NCBI GenBank assembly: GCA_950295325.1
Contig: OX485804.1
Coordinates: 2,852,001 to 2,916,000, forward strand
Source: Polytrichum commune
Lineage: Eukaryota > Streptophyta > Polytrichopsida > Polytrichales > Polytrichaceae
Length of the DNA: 64,000 nt
Direction: 5' to 3'
The notes under the pieces are model-generated. The model was not told where the DNA came from and made no database searches. It saw only the letters and a list, made by a program, of their open reading frames with translations. Shown in pieces: positions 12,290-24,300 of this stretch. Made by a program: the position numbers and the translations under genes. Position 1 is the stretch's first letter, and each line of letters opens with the position of its first letter.

Positions 12290-12955
12290 ACTTTCTCCAA
12301 ACCCACTTTGCTCATGATTGTTGGAGCTTGTATGAATATATTGTTCATCATCAAAGTGGATATTCTCACGCTCATTGAATGGTCATATGGACTTCCCTCT
12401 AATCATGTTGACTATTTGAGCCTACAATAGTTATTGTATTATAAGCAAGTGGTTCAATCGTATTTGAACACACATTTTCTTGGTTTCCGTTCTTGGAGCC
12501 ACACCTAACCACGTACCACTCAATTATAGGTGTCCAATTAAGATAAATAACCAAATTCAACATGTCTAACTTAAGGTAAGCATGCCTTAATTGGATATTT
12601 TTAATGTTGCACCCACTTATGGTGGGATACAAAACACACAATTAGCGCAAGACAATTAGCATGTTCAAATGGTGTTCGTAGCCATTGCCTCATGATTCTT
12701 AGAGCTTCTATGAATGTCTCATTCACTATCAAACCGAGGATTCATGTGCTCATTTAGTAGTCACATAGGTCCCCTCCAATCATGTTGACTTTTGAGCCTT
12801 GAATGGTCAACATATCTTCAGCACACAGTCCAATTTATTTCAAGCGAATGTCTTTTTGGTGTGTATTTATAGATCCACACCTAACCCAATACCACTCAAA
12901 TGTAGGTGTCCAAGTTATTGCTATGTTGGATTCAGGCACACCTATCTTACATCAA
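12290..12955. repeat. Two consecutive copies of dispersed family G
   Basis: About 12,290-12,565 and about 12,676-12,955 follow the same order of landmarks: 'atgattnttrgagctt', a 'cactatcaaa' block, 'ggtcacata', 'catgttgact', 'ccacacctaacc', and 'taccactcaaatgtaggtgtcca'. Family G recurs throughout the window (16.4, 21.3, 23.1, 24.3, 36.7, 37.3, 53.9, 54.7, 60.5 and 62.0 kb) in both orientations. It is non-coding. Confidence 0.6.
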
Positions 12956-12959
12956 CTTT

Positions 12960-14523
12960 GGCTGCCAAGGGAGCACAAAATCACAAGTTTTTTAAAAATA
13001 AAATTTATCATTAAATTTTCCTACCATACTAGGTAGTAAATACATGGTTTGCGGTATTTCTAGAGGCCTATAGTTGACACGAATACGAATCGTCCACATG
13101 GCACTATTTGTCAAAATAAGTAAATTTTTGAAAGTTTTTATAAAAATTGATTTCCAAGTGTACAATATGACATCAACATAGCACATTGGTCTCATAATAT
13201 TATTGAGCATACTAATGCCAATTTAGTTGCCTTATTTTGTCAACTTGTTGAGCATTAGTGGAGTTTAGGGATAGGCTTCATAATATGTAAGTTACCAAAT
13301 ACCATAAATAATATAGCATGGGGATGTGCACCCTTATTAAGGGTTGAGTCAAAATTTCCAATTCAGATTGGAAGATGTTGGAGTCTCTATTCCAACTAGC
13401 TTTTTTTATGAGAGTTACAAGAACAATAATAAATTTTAAACATTACAACAACCTCGACCGGCAATTGTTTTACAGAGGTTGGGATGCACACATCTATTTT
13501 GGCGTAGTGGCATTAGTGGTTGTTGTTTGCATAAGGTATGTGGTCTTGTTGTGGGCACTCCTGACTCCAATGACAATTTTGACCGTTGGATCGATCATGG
13601 TTTATTGTCATCCAATTAGAAAATGATGAAGATTGTCAATTTAAGTTTTCATAAATGAAGTAGAATTGCAAAATTTATAAGAGGTCAAACTCAATATTAT
13701 TCTCTTTTTATGTGAACAATCATACAAAACCCCTCAATTCAAGCATAAAATTTGATTGATACTTCAATATGTCTTCTATATTCTGAGCACTTACTTCAAT
13801 CTCTTCGAAATTTGTGGCCAGTCTTACTTACAAGCCTTGCCACTTACCACTCAAGAGTGCCACATAAGAACTCATGTAGAATGAAAGAAAAACCAATGTC
13901 GGGCAATTTGACGTGAATTTGAACCCGTTGGCCCTAACCTGCTCAAGATTCTCCTTGGTGCAAGATGGGGTTTACTACCTACCTTAGAACTCATGTACGT
14001 TAATACAAAGTTGAAACCCAATTCAAGGGTTGTTATTTCAAAAGGACACAGAACTAGCCTTTCTTAAAACCCATAGAAACCTCAAGAAAACCTGGTGTTT
14101 CTTCAAAAAATACCCCATAATAAGATTTGGACACTGCATAAGCATGTGAGCGTGCACACGAGATTGCCATGTTTTATAGTAAAGTATTGTTATGTTGGGA
14201 TACTCCGATACTCTTATTATTCAAACATCCGTAACATTCTTGTTTTTCCTGAATTTTTGTTTTCCCCTAAAATGATAATATACAATTAAAATGTTACCTA
14301 CTCAAGAAAATTTCAAATTGATCAAATAGGGCGACAGTTACATTCCACCTTGAGTATTTGACAACAAGACAAATCCATTTTTGTCATATGTTTACCAACC
14401 TACTCCATGTGGAAGGGATCACCCAACACAAAGTTAGTAGATGCCGAACAAAGCTTTCCGGAGATCGATGAAGTTTAATTTTCATCTTTAGCTCGTGAAA
14501 GCATGCCCTCCTATGTAAGCTCA
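12960..14523. other. AT-rich intergenic, no gene seen
   Basis: No motif-bearing frame, RNA gene or clear repeat was recognised. The open frame at 13,375-13,626 contains a hydrophobic stretch but is not identifiable and has no supporting context. Confidence 0.35.
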
Positions 14524-15306
14524 TAAGGTACGTGGGTGTTCTTCAATCACTTTTCTTTACCGGATCTTTACCGGACCCTTATATTTGGATGTTGTGTGAT
14601 TGTGTGAGGATCAAAGAACACACCTCATAAAGACACATGTTTAAAAGATATTGGATTGAGTATTCGAATTTTACTAACTACCACACACTCAAAAACGATG
14701 AACAAGATTGAGAGGACATGTGTATTTACTTAAGGAATCTACAAACACGACCTTTCAATATTTGTAACTAAATCAGGTTTAGTCCAATTTTTAGTACGAT
14801 CTTGCCCATATACCAGCACCGGGGGCTAAATCACATTTGTGTTCGGGTGGGCCCCGTCCCTCTCACGCCTCCTTCACTGCCCCGGTCTTCCCGCCCGCAC
14901 CGGTGTGGGAACTCCTCCTCATTGGGAACCAATGTGACAATACCTGGTCAAAATTACAAAAATTGAAGTTGACATCACTACAAATGTTTCAAATCAACAA
15001 AATTACCCAACAAAATTACAAAAGCTAAGTGATGTCAACTTGATTTTTTGTAAATTTGATTGGGTATCGTCACATTGGTTCCCAATGAGGAAGAGCTCCC
15101 ATGCAGGTGCGGGCAGGAAGACCGGACAATGAAGGAGGCGTGGGAGGGGCAGGGCCCACCCGAACTCATATGTGATTTAGCCTAGGGCCCTATACCATCG
15201 TAGATTTGCTAATGCAACACAAGCAAGTTCATTATTGCATGAATCTAATCGATATAAGATGAAGAACAAGAAAAAAAAACAAACCGAATAACACCCACGC
15301 ACCTTA
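14524..15306 (+). mobile_element. Family A MITE, split by a nested foldback
   Basis: The left end 'taaggtacgtgggtgtt' (14,524) and the right end 'aacacccacgcacctta' (15,306) are inverted partners. About 400 bp of family A sequence remains once the foldback at 14,816-15,190 is removed. Internal landmarks (gaggatcaaagaacac; a cgtagatttgctaatg block) match other A copies. Termini of the form TA-AGGTA...TACCT-TA would fit a TA target duplication, but the superfamily is undetermined. Confidence 0.75.
14816..15190. mobile_element. Family J long-TIR foldback element (TSD TATACCA)
   Basis: Arms 14,824-14,979 and 15,028-15,183 are about 156 bp each and near reverse complements, around a ~48-bp loop. 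TATACCA flanks the element at 14,809-14,815 and 15,191-15,197. Joining these flanks restores the family A element it sits in (…cttgcccataTACCAtcgtagattt…), which supports an insertion. Very long TIRs with a 7-9 bp duplication resemble Mutator-like (MULE) MITEs, but the class is an inference. A transcript would form a long double-stranded hairpin. The arms are GC-rich outside and AT-rich towards the loop. Confidence 0.85.
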
Positions 15307-16779
15307 TGTAAACCCCAAAGCGGATTTATACATCTCCACATGTGAGCTATGACATGCATTAGTATTTATATGTTGAGATGAGCCAAAATTATGTGTTCTA
15401 TGATTTGTTTACGATTAATTTGTATTCTAACACCAAGGGGTTTTGGAAGACTTTGGGTGCAGTATTCTGCATGTGTTTCACATGGCTCAGGTTTCATGAC
15501 AACTTCCAAAGCCTGGCCAGCATCATTTGAGTTTGAAAGTCTCCGGGATCCTATTCCAAGTCGGGTGTTGGGTGCTTGACGAATCTTGAGGTTTTCATTA
15601 AGGTACGTGGGTGTAATTCGGTTCGTTTTTTTCATGTTCTTCGTTTTCTACAAATTGGGTTTACGATGAGAAATTTTATTACAATGAAGCATCATTGACA
15701 TGAACCGGATTAAAGATCGAATCATCTTCCCTCGTTGAGCTATGGCTATCGGAAGTGCATGTTTGTTGGTTTCGTAAATCCATACATAGGCTCTCCCAAT
15801 TTTGTTCAGTATTGTGTGTGGAATAGTTGATAAAATCTGATAATTTACCTGTTGGTGACTTACTCCTTAACCACCTCTACGCAAATTAGTGTGGATGCCA
15901 CCCAAGTGCTTTGCAGTTGGTTATATATTGACCAACTTATCCTTGCATGACATGCACACTATATTACTAACCCAACATATATTGTATATATGGTTACCAA
16001 TTTAGTTTACAACTTATACCGAGGGTTAGGGCAAAGTGGAGGAGGAAAGGTGAAAACGTTGATTATTAGTGTAGAGTGTGGGAAATGTTGCTTCAAGAAA
16101 AAGAAAAAGTCAAACCCTAAATCAGGGGTCAATGACCTTGGATCAATCTAATGAGCTTAGTTGGCATGGACCGACAACCAACCTGAAAGGGGGTATGATT
16201 CTGTTATTATCCCCTTAGTAGGTGTTAGGAAACCAAACCGTGTGGGAAGACATAAGGGTGACAAGGACTTGCACGCCTGTAAAGTGATTGTTAAGACATG
16301 TAAATTGGGTCCCATTAGACTAGTTTGAAGTCTTTGGAATTGATTGTGGTGTCAAAGAACTTAACGTAGATTGGTCTTGAGTGGTTCCTTTTCTCGCTCA
16401 TCCCACTACTCCTAGAATACGAAACACGCGATTAGTACAAGATGGTTAGCAAATACAAATCGAGGCTGTAGCCACTTTCCAGGTACTTTTTTTTGGGAGT
16501 GGGTATGAATATCTTATTCACTATCAAAGCAAAGATTCCCATGTTCATTAAATGGTCACATAGGTCCCCCGAACCCAATAGTGTTGACTATTGACCCTAG
16601 AACGATTACTATAATCTGAGCACATAGTCCAACCTCTTTCAAACACACATCTTTCATGTGTCAGCATTGAGATCCACACCTAACCAAACACCACTCAAAT
16701 ATGGGTGTTGGATTAAGATAAGTAACCGAATTAGGCAAGTCGACTTTAAGAAACGTGATCTTTGGGGTAAATACCAATT
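15307..16779. other. Repeat fragments: partial family A (inverted) and family G
   Basis: About 15,599-15,840 is an inverted, right-truncated family A copy beginning 'taaggtacgtgggtgta'. About 16,430-16,745 is a family G copy ending 'atgggtgttggattaagataa'. The remainder has no recognisable gene. Confidence 0.5.
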
Positions 16780-16799
16780 CTCCATGGCATATTCATTGG

Positions 16800-17530
16800 A
16801 TGAAGGGGAGATTTGTCTTTTTTTTGGGCACAAATTGAAACAAATTCAATTGCAATGGAAAAATAACAAACACCTCGAAGGAAAAGAACGAGCCGAGGGG
16901 ACTCAAGAAATAATGCCCATCTGGGGCCTAATCTTCCAAGTAACCTCAAGATTGCTACGAGTAGCAATGAGATCTTGAACACACCGAACCTTATCAAAAT
17001 CTCTAAGAACATCTTCATAAGCAACGCGTGGAGCTTTTCCCAAGTCCTAAAGGGTAAGTTGCCACTCAAGTCTGCCATAGTCAACCAAGGAGTCCCACAC
17101 AATTTGATGTGTTTTCTCCACATGCCATTGAAGAGCATTAAAGATCAAATCAGTCTGCTAACGCTACATAATCCACAGGAGACCACTCCTCAAGAAAAAC
17201 CAAATACGACTGTAAGGGTTGCAGTGTTTTGCTAAGAGATCGACAAAATAGACACTGCAGCATCGAGAAAGACTTCCGATCACCAAGGTTACCTCTTTTG
17301 ACAAAGAGTTGCTAGATGATACCAGCCACGTGGCGCCAGACATGTTGAGCCAGTGAACAACTGAAGAACATGTGCTGCACCGATTCCACCTAAGACGAGC
17401 CACAACGGGGACGACTCTTGTCGATCTCCACCGAAACCCGTCCACCCGTAAATGAGAGATATATCATGCGCGATAATCATTGTAGCCATAAAGGTGAAGT
17501 CGCCGAGTTCTTTTCCAACCCACAATAATA
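16800..17530 (-). pseudogene. LINE-like retrotransposon remnant: RVT zinc-knuckle plus C-terminal tail
   Basis: Around 17,330-17,420 the minus strand reads SRPRCGSS, an amber stop, then VESVQHMFFSCSLAQHVW. This is the C-x2-C…H…C-type zinc-binding region that follows the polymerase in plant L1-like non-LTR elements (zf-RVT family knowledge). After further stops and a frameshift come FNALQWHVEKTHQIVWDSL, VDYGRLEWQ and a tail ending near TTGCAATTGAATTTG. No catalytic polymerase block is present and several nonsense changes make it dead. The same C-terminal piece occurs at 1-455, and the 3' tail recurs at 6.9-7.2 kb. Confidence 0.7.
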
Positions 17531-17920
17531 AGTTACAAATGAATAGATTCTTATAAAGAGTCGGGCCCGACAGGCATTTCGATCTCCCACCAAGGAATGC
17601 ATCCCACGAATGCCTAGGGTTCCGAGCCCCATCAGCAGGTGGTGCCTGTCACTGCCTGTCAGGCACTTAGGCCCAAGGACCAAGGGGCCTAATATTCCCC
17701 CTTCGACCAACCCAGCTGGCAAACAAATTAAACAATCCAAACGTTGGTGGGTGGGCACCAAGAATTAGAGAGGTTCGCTCACCTCGGTGGGCGGACGTCC
17801 ATTCAAAAGTGGTGCACCACAATATAAAGCCGTATATTGCATGGTATCCATGTAGTATCCAAACATACAATTTGGGAACTAGGAACACTATTCAAGTAAC
17901 GTAGTGGATTTGGAACCATC
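17531..17920. other. Unassigned sequence upstream of the LINE remnant
   Basis: A moderately GC-rich stretch with a small inverted repeat (gtgcct…aggcac near 17,642-17,667). Its open frames on the minus strand show no recognised domain. It may be decayed transposon DNA. Confidence 0.3.
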
Positions 17921-18412
17921 TAAGGTATTTGGGTGTTCTTTTGGTTTGTGTTTTTTTCATGCTCTCCAACTTCTACCATTAGATTTACAAAACAAAACTC
18001 TTGTTGCATTAGCAACTCTACAATGAGCATATGTAAAAACCAGATTGAGAGTTGGACTTTCCCTGATTTAGTTATGGTTGTTGGAAGTGCATGGTTGATG
18101 ATTCCTTTATTAACTAGATACGTAGGTCCTCCCAATTGTGTCGAGTTTAGAGTATAGAGAATGATGGATATAGACGTTGGCCTTGATTGAGGCAGGCATG
18201 AATGAAGAATTACTTTGCCCATGGGCTTTCGCCACCTTTCAGTGGTGGGGTCTATAAGAGTAATTATTAATATTTGAAGACGCAGTCCAATCTCTTTTAA
18301 AAGTGTGTCTTTATGATGTTTTCTCTTTGATCCTCATTAAAAACCACACACCACTCACATATATGAGCTCAATGAAGTAAACGAGCCACTTAAGACTCAT
18401 CCACCTTCGTGA
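17921..18412. mobile_element. Family A MITE, inverted, with extra internal sequence
   Basis: It starts 'taaggtatttgggtgtt'. It carries the 'gttggaagtgcatg' and 'gatcctca' landmarks in the same order as the copies at 25.4 and 35.8 kb, but about 100 bp of foreign sequence (about 18,155-18,255) sits in the middle. The right end is poorly conserved. Confidence 0.5.
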
Positions 18413-19292
18413 CCAGACACAACATTTTCATAGTGTAAGTTCATGTATTGTTATGAAAAATGTTGTGGTCTTACTCCTACGTTGATTATCCCATTTAGCG
18501 AGGGTGGGCTAATAGTGCGTGTGGGAAACTAATGAAGGTGATACTAAATTTGTATGCATTATGAAAGTAGTGCCACAACAAGATGTACGGTTCTCAGGAG
18601 TCCAAAGTGTCAAAGTGCTGGAAATTCTCAATGCAAGCTCTCTTCAGTTTCTTAGTATTAGGAGATGCTAGCACCGACAGAGTAGAAGAAGAAGAAGCCT
18701 CTTCGAGCTCACCCAAAAAAGTATGCATTCTACAAACACCTCAGAGCACACATCAATTTCCTTTGAAGTGTATGGTAATTTATTCATGAATTTAATATCA
18801 CTTATTAGTAAAAATCACCCGTCACTAATTTTGAGATTTGGCAAATTAATGTGTGTTGGAAATTAATACCAAACACACTAAATGAGATAGTTGATGTAGT
18901 GGCATTTGAGCGGTCCTACAATGATACAAAATATATGAACATGGGTTTCGAATCTACTACTTTTGTGGATAAAAAGTCCATATGGTGGCAAAGATCTAGT
19001 GGTAAGGCCATGCGGTCCCGTAGTGCTACCCAAATGGTGGCCAAAAAAATTATCTGTAATGTGGGTGTTTGTGCAACATGTTGGGGATGCCTATGAACAC
19101 AACAATAGGCATAGGTAGATTATTCACAAGCATAGTTGGTCTATTTGTCAAGGGTTGATACCTAGCAAGTATCACTTGGGTCCCTTTATCCTAGAGCTCG
19201 ATTTGAGAGCTCAACCTTGCAATTTCTAGGGGTTTGATACATGGACATGACAAGCTTTCGTCCAAAGCTTAAATTAGTATTGAGAGCTACTG
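18413..19292. other. Intergenic, no gene recognised
   Basis: Open frames at 18,583-18,789 and 18,851-19,096 have no domain that I can name, and there is no supporting context. No clear repeats are visible here. Confidence 0.35.
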
Positions 19293-19988
19293 GGGGGTGG
19301 ACTCTTCATGCCACATATGAAATAACGTGAGTGTAAGAAGGGGTATTATTTGAGGCATTAGCGTACATAATATACATAAGGGAAAGGTTTAAATTTTTTC
19401 TAGTGTGTACGTTTAGAAAGGCTATTAAGAATATTGAAGCAAAGGTAGATGCACCAAAGGGGCCCCTAAAGTTTAGAGAAAATTTGACAATAGATGTGTT
19501 AGTTTCATCCAGTTCACATTTTCATCCATTGTTGTCGTATGGTTAGAGTCCTCAATGATTGCCTTGTCCATTCTTGTTAGGGTTCGCACTTGGGTTCTAG
19601 GTCAAGCTAGAGGCTTTTAAAGTGCTCATGGGCTCCTCTAAGTTTTGCTCTCCATGTTGTGGCTAAGTTATTGTGCTCTTGTCTTTGTTTGTTTGATATA
19701 ATTGTTGAGTTACATGCTATGAATGAAAAATGGTTCAACGACTTTCTCCATAGAAAATGAACATGGATTTCTCATGTAATAAACATATTTAATCCATGAT
19801 TTAAAAATTGTATATGTAGTGGAGGCATTTATCACATGAAATTGAAAAACTTAGTATAAATATAGGAATATATGTATAGCATGTTGTTAGTACGTATACA
19901 TTTGTTTTTCTCTACAAACTTGTCATACGTAGGGGGTTTAATTTCATAACGGCGCATGTCATTTAGGTTTCCAATGAAGAGTCCACCC
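19293..19988 (+). mobile_element. Family H TIR element, copy 2
   Basis: The left end 'tggggggtggactcttcat' and the right complement 'atgaagagtccaccctcc' match the termini of copy 1 at 2.1 kb. The first ~230 bp also aligns with that copy, followed by about 200 bp not found there. GAGAGCT lies a few bases outside each end, a possible 7-8 bp target duplication. Confidence 0.6.
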
Positions 19989-21329
19989 TCCGGACGAGAG
20001 CTTGAGCAAGTGTGAAATTGGCCATGCTTAGAGTAAGATATTGAGGCGAGAATAGTGATAAGAAAATGCAAATTCATGACTAAGTGAAAGAATGCTTGAA
20101 AGTGCATTGGCTTGGGCCCCACAACAAAAGGATTCGAACTCTTGACATTCTTAAGTGGCCTCCACAAGGTATCTTAGCTTGGAATTTTGAGAAAGAAGTT
20201 GCCAAAAAAATGTATGAGGGCTTGTTCCAATCATTCCATATGGGATTCACAAAGGCACCATGTAGGTGTTGAGATCTCAAGTCTAAAGTGGAGTTGAGTG
20301 AGTATGCTTGAGTAAGAGGCTCCCTGCCAATGAGAAGGCTCATTTCTTCAAGCTCTAAACCTCTCTAATGGAGAAGAGGCCTAAGATTGGGGCATGTTAT
20401 TTTACAGGTCAAGACTAGGATCAACATTATGTTACTATTAGGTAGTTTTACCTATGATTGTTTTAGGTAACATGACTTCAAATAGGTGTTAGGTCTAAAA
20501 TTGATAAGGCTCATTGGTATGGGTTGCAATGAAGAATGTGGCTCTCTTCAAGTCATGTTGCATGGTACAAAGCTTTTGCATGTAAAAACACGATAATCTA
20601 TTATGTGATCACAGTGGGAGATTGAAAAAGAAGGTCTTCCCTTGTGCATTATGACATTTTCACCGACCATGTCACTTGTCAACTTGGGTTCGATTGTTCC
20701 CATGCATACATACCATAATGGGAAAAACCCACATTGTGTTACATTATGTGGGTCCAAGTAGAGTCTACCACCAACATGTGGTAGTGGCCCTCTAATGAAG
20801 AAAAGAAAACACCCCATGTATGCTTGCCCTTGAGGGGGCTACTGTATTTATCTATCTATTTGTATGTGAGTCAATTGTATAGTTGTCACGCTAGGAATTT
20901 AAATAGAATATGGGGTAAATTTCATGAATGTATTGGACAAATTGAGATGGTATTCAATGTAGATTCTTTTAGTATTGATCCACAACAAACAATAACCATA
21001 AGCAAAACATCATGAAGCCTATTGGAAGACAAGTATGTATAACAAGGGATGATGAAAGTTATCGGAATGATGGGACCATCCGGATATCATGTCATGGATG
21101 TGATATGAAATATGGTTTCACGTGAGAAACAACAATAAGTTGCTAAAGCGGTAACCCCAAATCATAGAAATGAGTTGTGAAATGTCAACACTAAATACCC
21201 ATCTTTATACACAATGTTGGGTCGAATTCTAAAAGAGGAAAGAGGGGGGGGGGGGTGGTAATCTCTTGGAGCCCAAGTTGGTTCTACAATGTCTCAAAGC
21301 TTTCTTGAAGTTAGTAAGGTAGACGCGCC
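19989..21329. other. Intergenic, no gene recognised
   Basis: A 12-G run at 21,244-21,255 is the only striking local feature. The short frames here carry no recognisable motif. Confidence 0.35.
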
Positions 21330-21640
21330 TAACTTTGTTACTCCTCTTAATTAAACATATATATAAAAGTGGTATGTGGCCTGGTGTGGCTCCAATATTG
21401 GATACCAAAAAGACATGTGTTTATAAGAAGTTGGATTGTGTGTTGAAAACGGGATAATCATTCTAAACTCGAATAGTCAACATAAATGAGGAAACCTATA
21501 TGATCACTTAATGAACACAAGAATCTTCATATTGATAATGAATAAAATATGCATACTAATCACGTGTTTCATATCCTTGAAGAAGTGGGCTAGTCGAAAA
21601 AAGTAACCATTTTAGACCCATCTACCTTAATGAAGGCATT
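21330..21640. repeat. Family G copy
   Basis: Landmarks follow the family order: a 'tggtgtggctcc' block, 'aaaaagacatgtgtttata', 'tcaacataaatgaggaaac', 'ctatatgatcac', and 'catatccttgaagaagtggg'. At the site where other copies hold a G tract, this copy has 'gaggaaa'. Confidence 0.55.
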
Positions 21641-23059
21641 CACAGATTGAGGGAAGAAAGAAGGAGTGTACGGTGGCAAAAACAAATGTTGCTCCCGGAT
21701 CATGTCGAAGGAAGAGACAAGAGAGTAGTAAAGTTCACATGAAGCGGATTTTCTACATAGGACAACGTCAAAACCCCAGTACATTGAAAGCTTACAGCCA
21801 TATGTGCACATAGAGCGTTGGCCTCTTCAAAGAAACCAATTGTGTTTGAGATGCTCTTCATCCAAGGGCTAAGTTACGTCCGACCCTTTGAAAGGAGCAA
21901 ATGACGTTGGCCAAAAGATAGAATTAATAACAAACCCACATCATTGAACAAAAGAGTTTTCCTATAAACATGCTGCACTCAATAATTTCTATGAATAGTT
22001 TCTCCTTCCTCCAATCTGCAGACTTTCAAATATCCAATTTTTTTATTTTTTATTTTTATTTTTGATCTTCTTCTTTCTATTTCTTTGGGTTTTGGTTTTT
22101 GGTTTTTTTCATACTCATAACATAGTTGTCTCTCCGAGTGCAATGACTTAGGATTCATGGTAGTTATGTTTTTTTTTTTGGGGGGGGGGGGGGGCAGTTC
22201 CAGAAAACTATCCCAATAAGTTTGTGATTTATTCATTCCAATTTAATCCCTCTAGACTACTTCAGAGAATTTGATGTTAATTATGGGGTCTCATTTGCTT
22301 AAGAACACACACCCACATATCCATACTATATGGAGATTTCATTGTGTTTTCACCATCGATTTACATCGTTGTCACATATCCTTGGTCAAGGGCAACCTTG
22401 ATGTAACTTAAGGTATGTGGTCCTATTGCATGCACTTCCAACTCCACATACATTTATGACATTGGATCAACTCGGGAAGTGTCTCATCCATTTAGCAATT
22501 GCGAATCACAAAGACTTTCATTTCAATTCGCAGATTTGAAGTTGAGATGCAAAAGTGATAGGAGGTCAAGGAAAGCTCTCCTACATTTAAATGATCACAT
22601 GAGTTCTCTCCATTACGTTGAGCATTGAATTTAAATTGGTGTTTATACAATGAGCACATAGTCTGATCCTCACTATAACACGTCATGTTTGTTCTTGACT
22701 ACAAGTTTTGCCACATACTACTTCAATATGGAGTAGATGGTGCTAAACCCAACATCCCATCCAAAACACACACCCTAAAACCTTGCAAAATCATTAGATA
22801 TTGGTTCTGAGAATGGTCCATCACCTTAAAACCAAGCTTGCGTGTAAATTTCAAATCCTCAACCAATCAAACTTTGAACACTTATAACTTTTGCATACAA
22901 TATTCAAGTAAGACATATTTTTGGGTGTAAGAATCCCACATACATTACCTAAATGAATCATTTGAACTTCTTCTATGTTGAGCTCTTGGTAAAGTGTTGA
23001 GCTCTTTAGTAGCACCTTGGCAGTGACCACATTGGCAGGCCCATAAGTTAAGGCAGACA
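21641..23059. other. Intergenic with a T-run/G-run tract
   Basis: An 11-T run passes directly into a 15-G run (about 22,169-22,194). The adjoining frames are low-complexity and not credible genes. At 22,600-22,680 are short pieces resembling family A/G interiors. Confidence 0.35.
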
Positions 23060-23430
23060 ACCCTAACTTGATTATTTTTCTTATTAGGACACCTATATGG
23101 GAGTGGAGGATATGTGGTTTTATGTGACTCCGAGAACGGATACCAAAAAGACACGTGGTTGAAAGAGATTGGACTGCGTGCTCAAACCATGACACATATT
23201 TTAAGCTCCACAGTCAACATAATTGAGGGGGCCTATATGACCATTTAATGAGCACGAGAATCTTCACTTTGATCATGAATAAGGTTTGCATGTAAGCTCC
23301 AAAAACTATGAGGAAAGTGGTTGTGGCCTCAATTTAGGTATGCTAATAACCATCTTGCACTAAAAGAGTCGCGTAGTTCATTATATTCCGGAAGAAGTGG
23401 GCTACTCGGGAAATGTAACCATTTAAGACC
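23060..23430. repeat. Family G copy
   Basis: It carries 'ggataccaaaaagacacgtg', 'gtcaacataattgaggggg', 'cctatatgaccatttaatga' and 'gaagaagtgggctac' in family order. The variable site reads gaggggg here. Confidence 0.55.
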
Positions 23431-23576
23431 CATCTTCTTTATACCTTCATAGACAGTACACAATTGTCTGATTGTTTTGAGCATTGTCCCCTCCTGCCAC
23501 ATTCCACCCACGTGGCAACGTCGCCCTCCGGGCAGGTGTGAGGCCATTTTCCTTCAATGTCTTAATAGTTAAGGTA

Positions 23577-23945
23577 GCTTAAAGGTCGGTCAAGAATTTC
23601 AGCCCAAGGCAAGGTTATTTGAGAGAACAGTTGGTATGGTGGACAAGATGGACAACAAATAATTTTTTTGTTTGCCTCATGTTGGAGTTCTCTGGAGGTC
23701 GAGTTTCTTGCCCGAGGGTTTGAGGTTGCCCAAGAAACTTGACCTCCGGAGAACTCCCCTAACAAAAAGTGTTGTCATGTTGACAACCATGTCATTTTTC
23801 CATCCATGTTTGAAGTCCTCCACCAGGGGAATCCTGACCATATTGTAAACCCTGGCTAGTGAAGAACCCATTTCGTAGCCAATCATATCCCTCCATTCCC
23901 CTTAAATTGTTGACTTGTGCACTTCTCCACCGTAGTCTAAGCTAG
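23577..23945 (-). mobile_element. Family E MITE, inverted and truncated copy
   Basis: Read on the minus strand it follows the complete element at 7.65-8.04 kb: a 'tagactacggtggagaagtg' terminus, 'gggttctt', 'ctagccagggtttac', an 'aacactttttgtt' block and 'gggctgaaattcttgac'. The other TIR is missing. An internal inverted pair (tcaagtttct/agaaacttga type, around 23,698-23,745) is preserved. Confidence 0.65.
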
Positions 23946-24084
23946 GTATGAGTGGGTGTTAAATGGACACTTTTAAGCTTTGCACCCACTTCTCGTAAGG
24001 TAGGTTGCGAAACACGCATTTAGTGTGAGATTGTTGGCAATTTCAAATCATGTTTGTAGGCATTTGCCTCCATTAGATGGGGAG

Positions 24085-24300
24085 AATTGACCACTAGTTA
24101 TAGATGAACCGATGGAGTTTGAGAAATAACCGGTTGAAGTTTCAAGATTCTAAGAAAATTACCAATCATTTTAGAGGAATTTAGAGTATATGCCTCAAAT
24201 TAAGAAAGAAAATATGAAAGATGTCAACATGCAACGAGTTGGACTTGGAAACATTTGGATCTTGACCGACTATGCCCAAAAATCTTCTTGGACATTGTTT
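24085..24300 (+). repeat. Family D (ACCGGTT) dispersed copy
   Basis: One diverged ~215-bp unit with 'gatgaaccgatggagtttg', 'gagaaataaccggttgaag', 'agaaaattaccaatcattt' and a final 'cgactatgcccaaaaatct'. It is the single-unit form of the sequence that is tandemly arrayed at 49.7, 57.5 and 59.6 kb. Confidence 0.6.
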
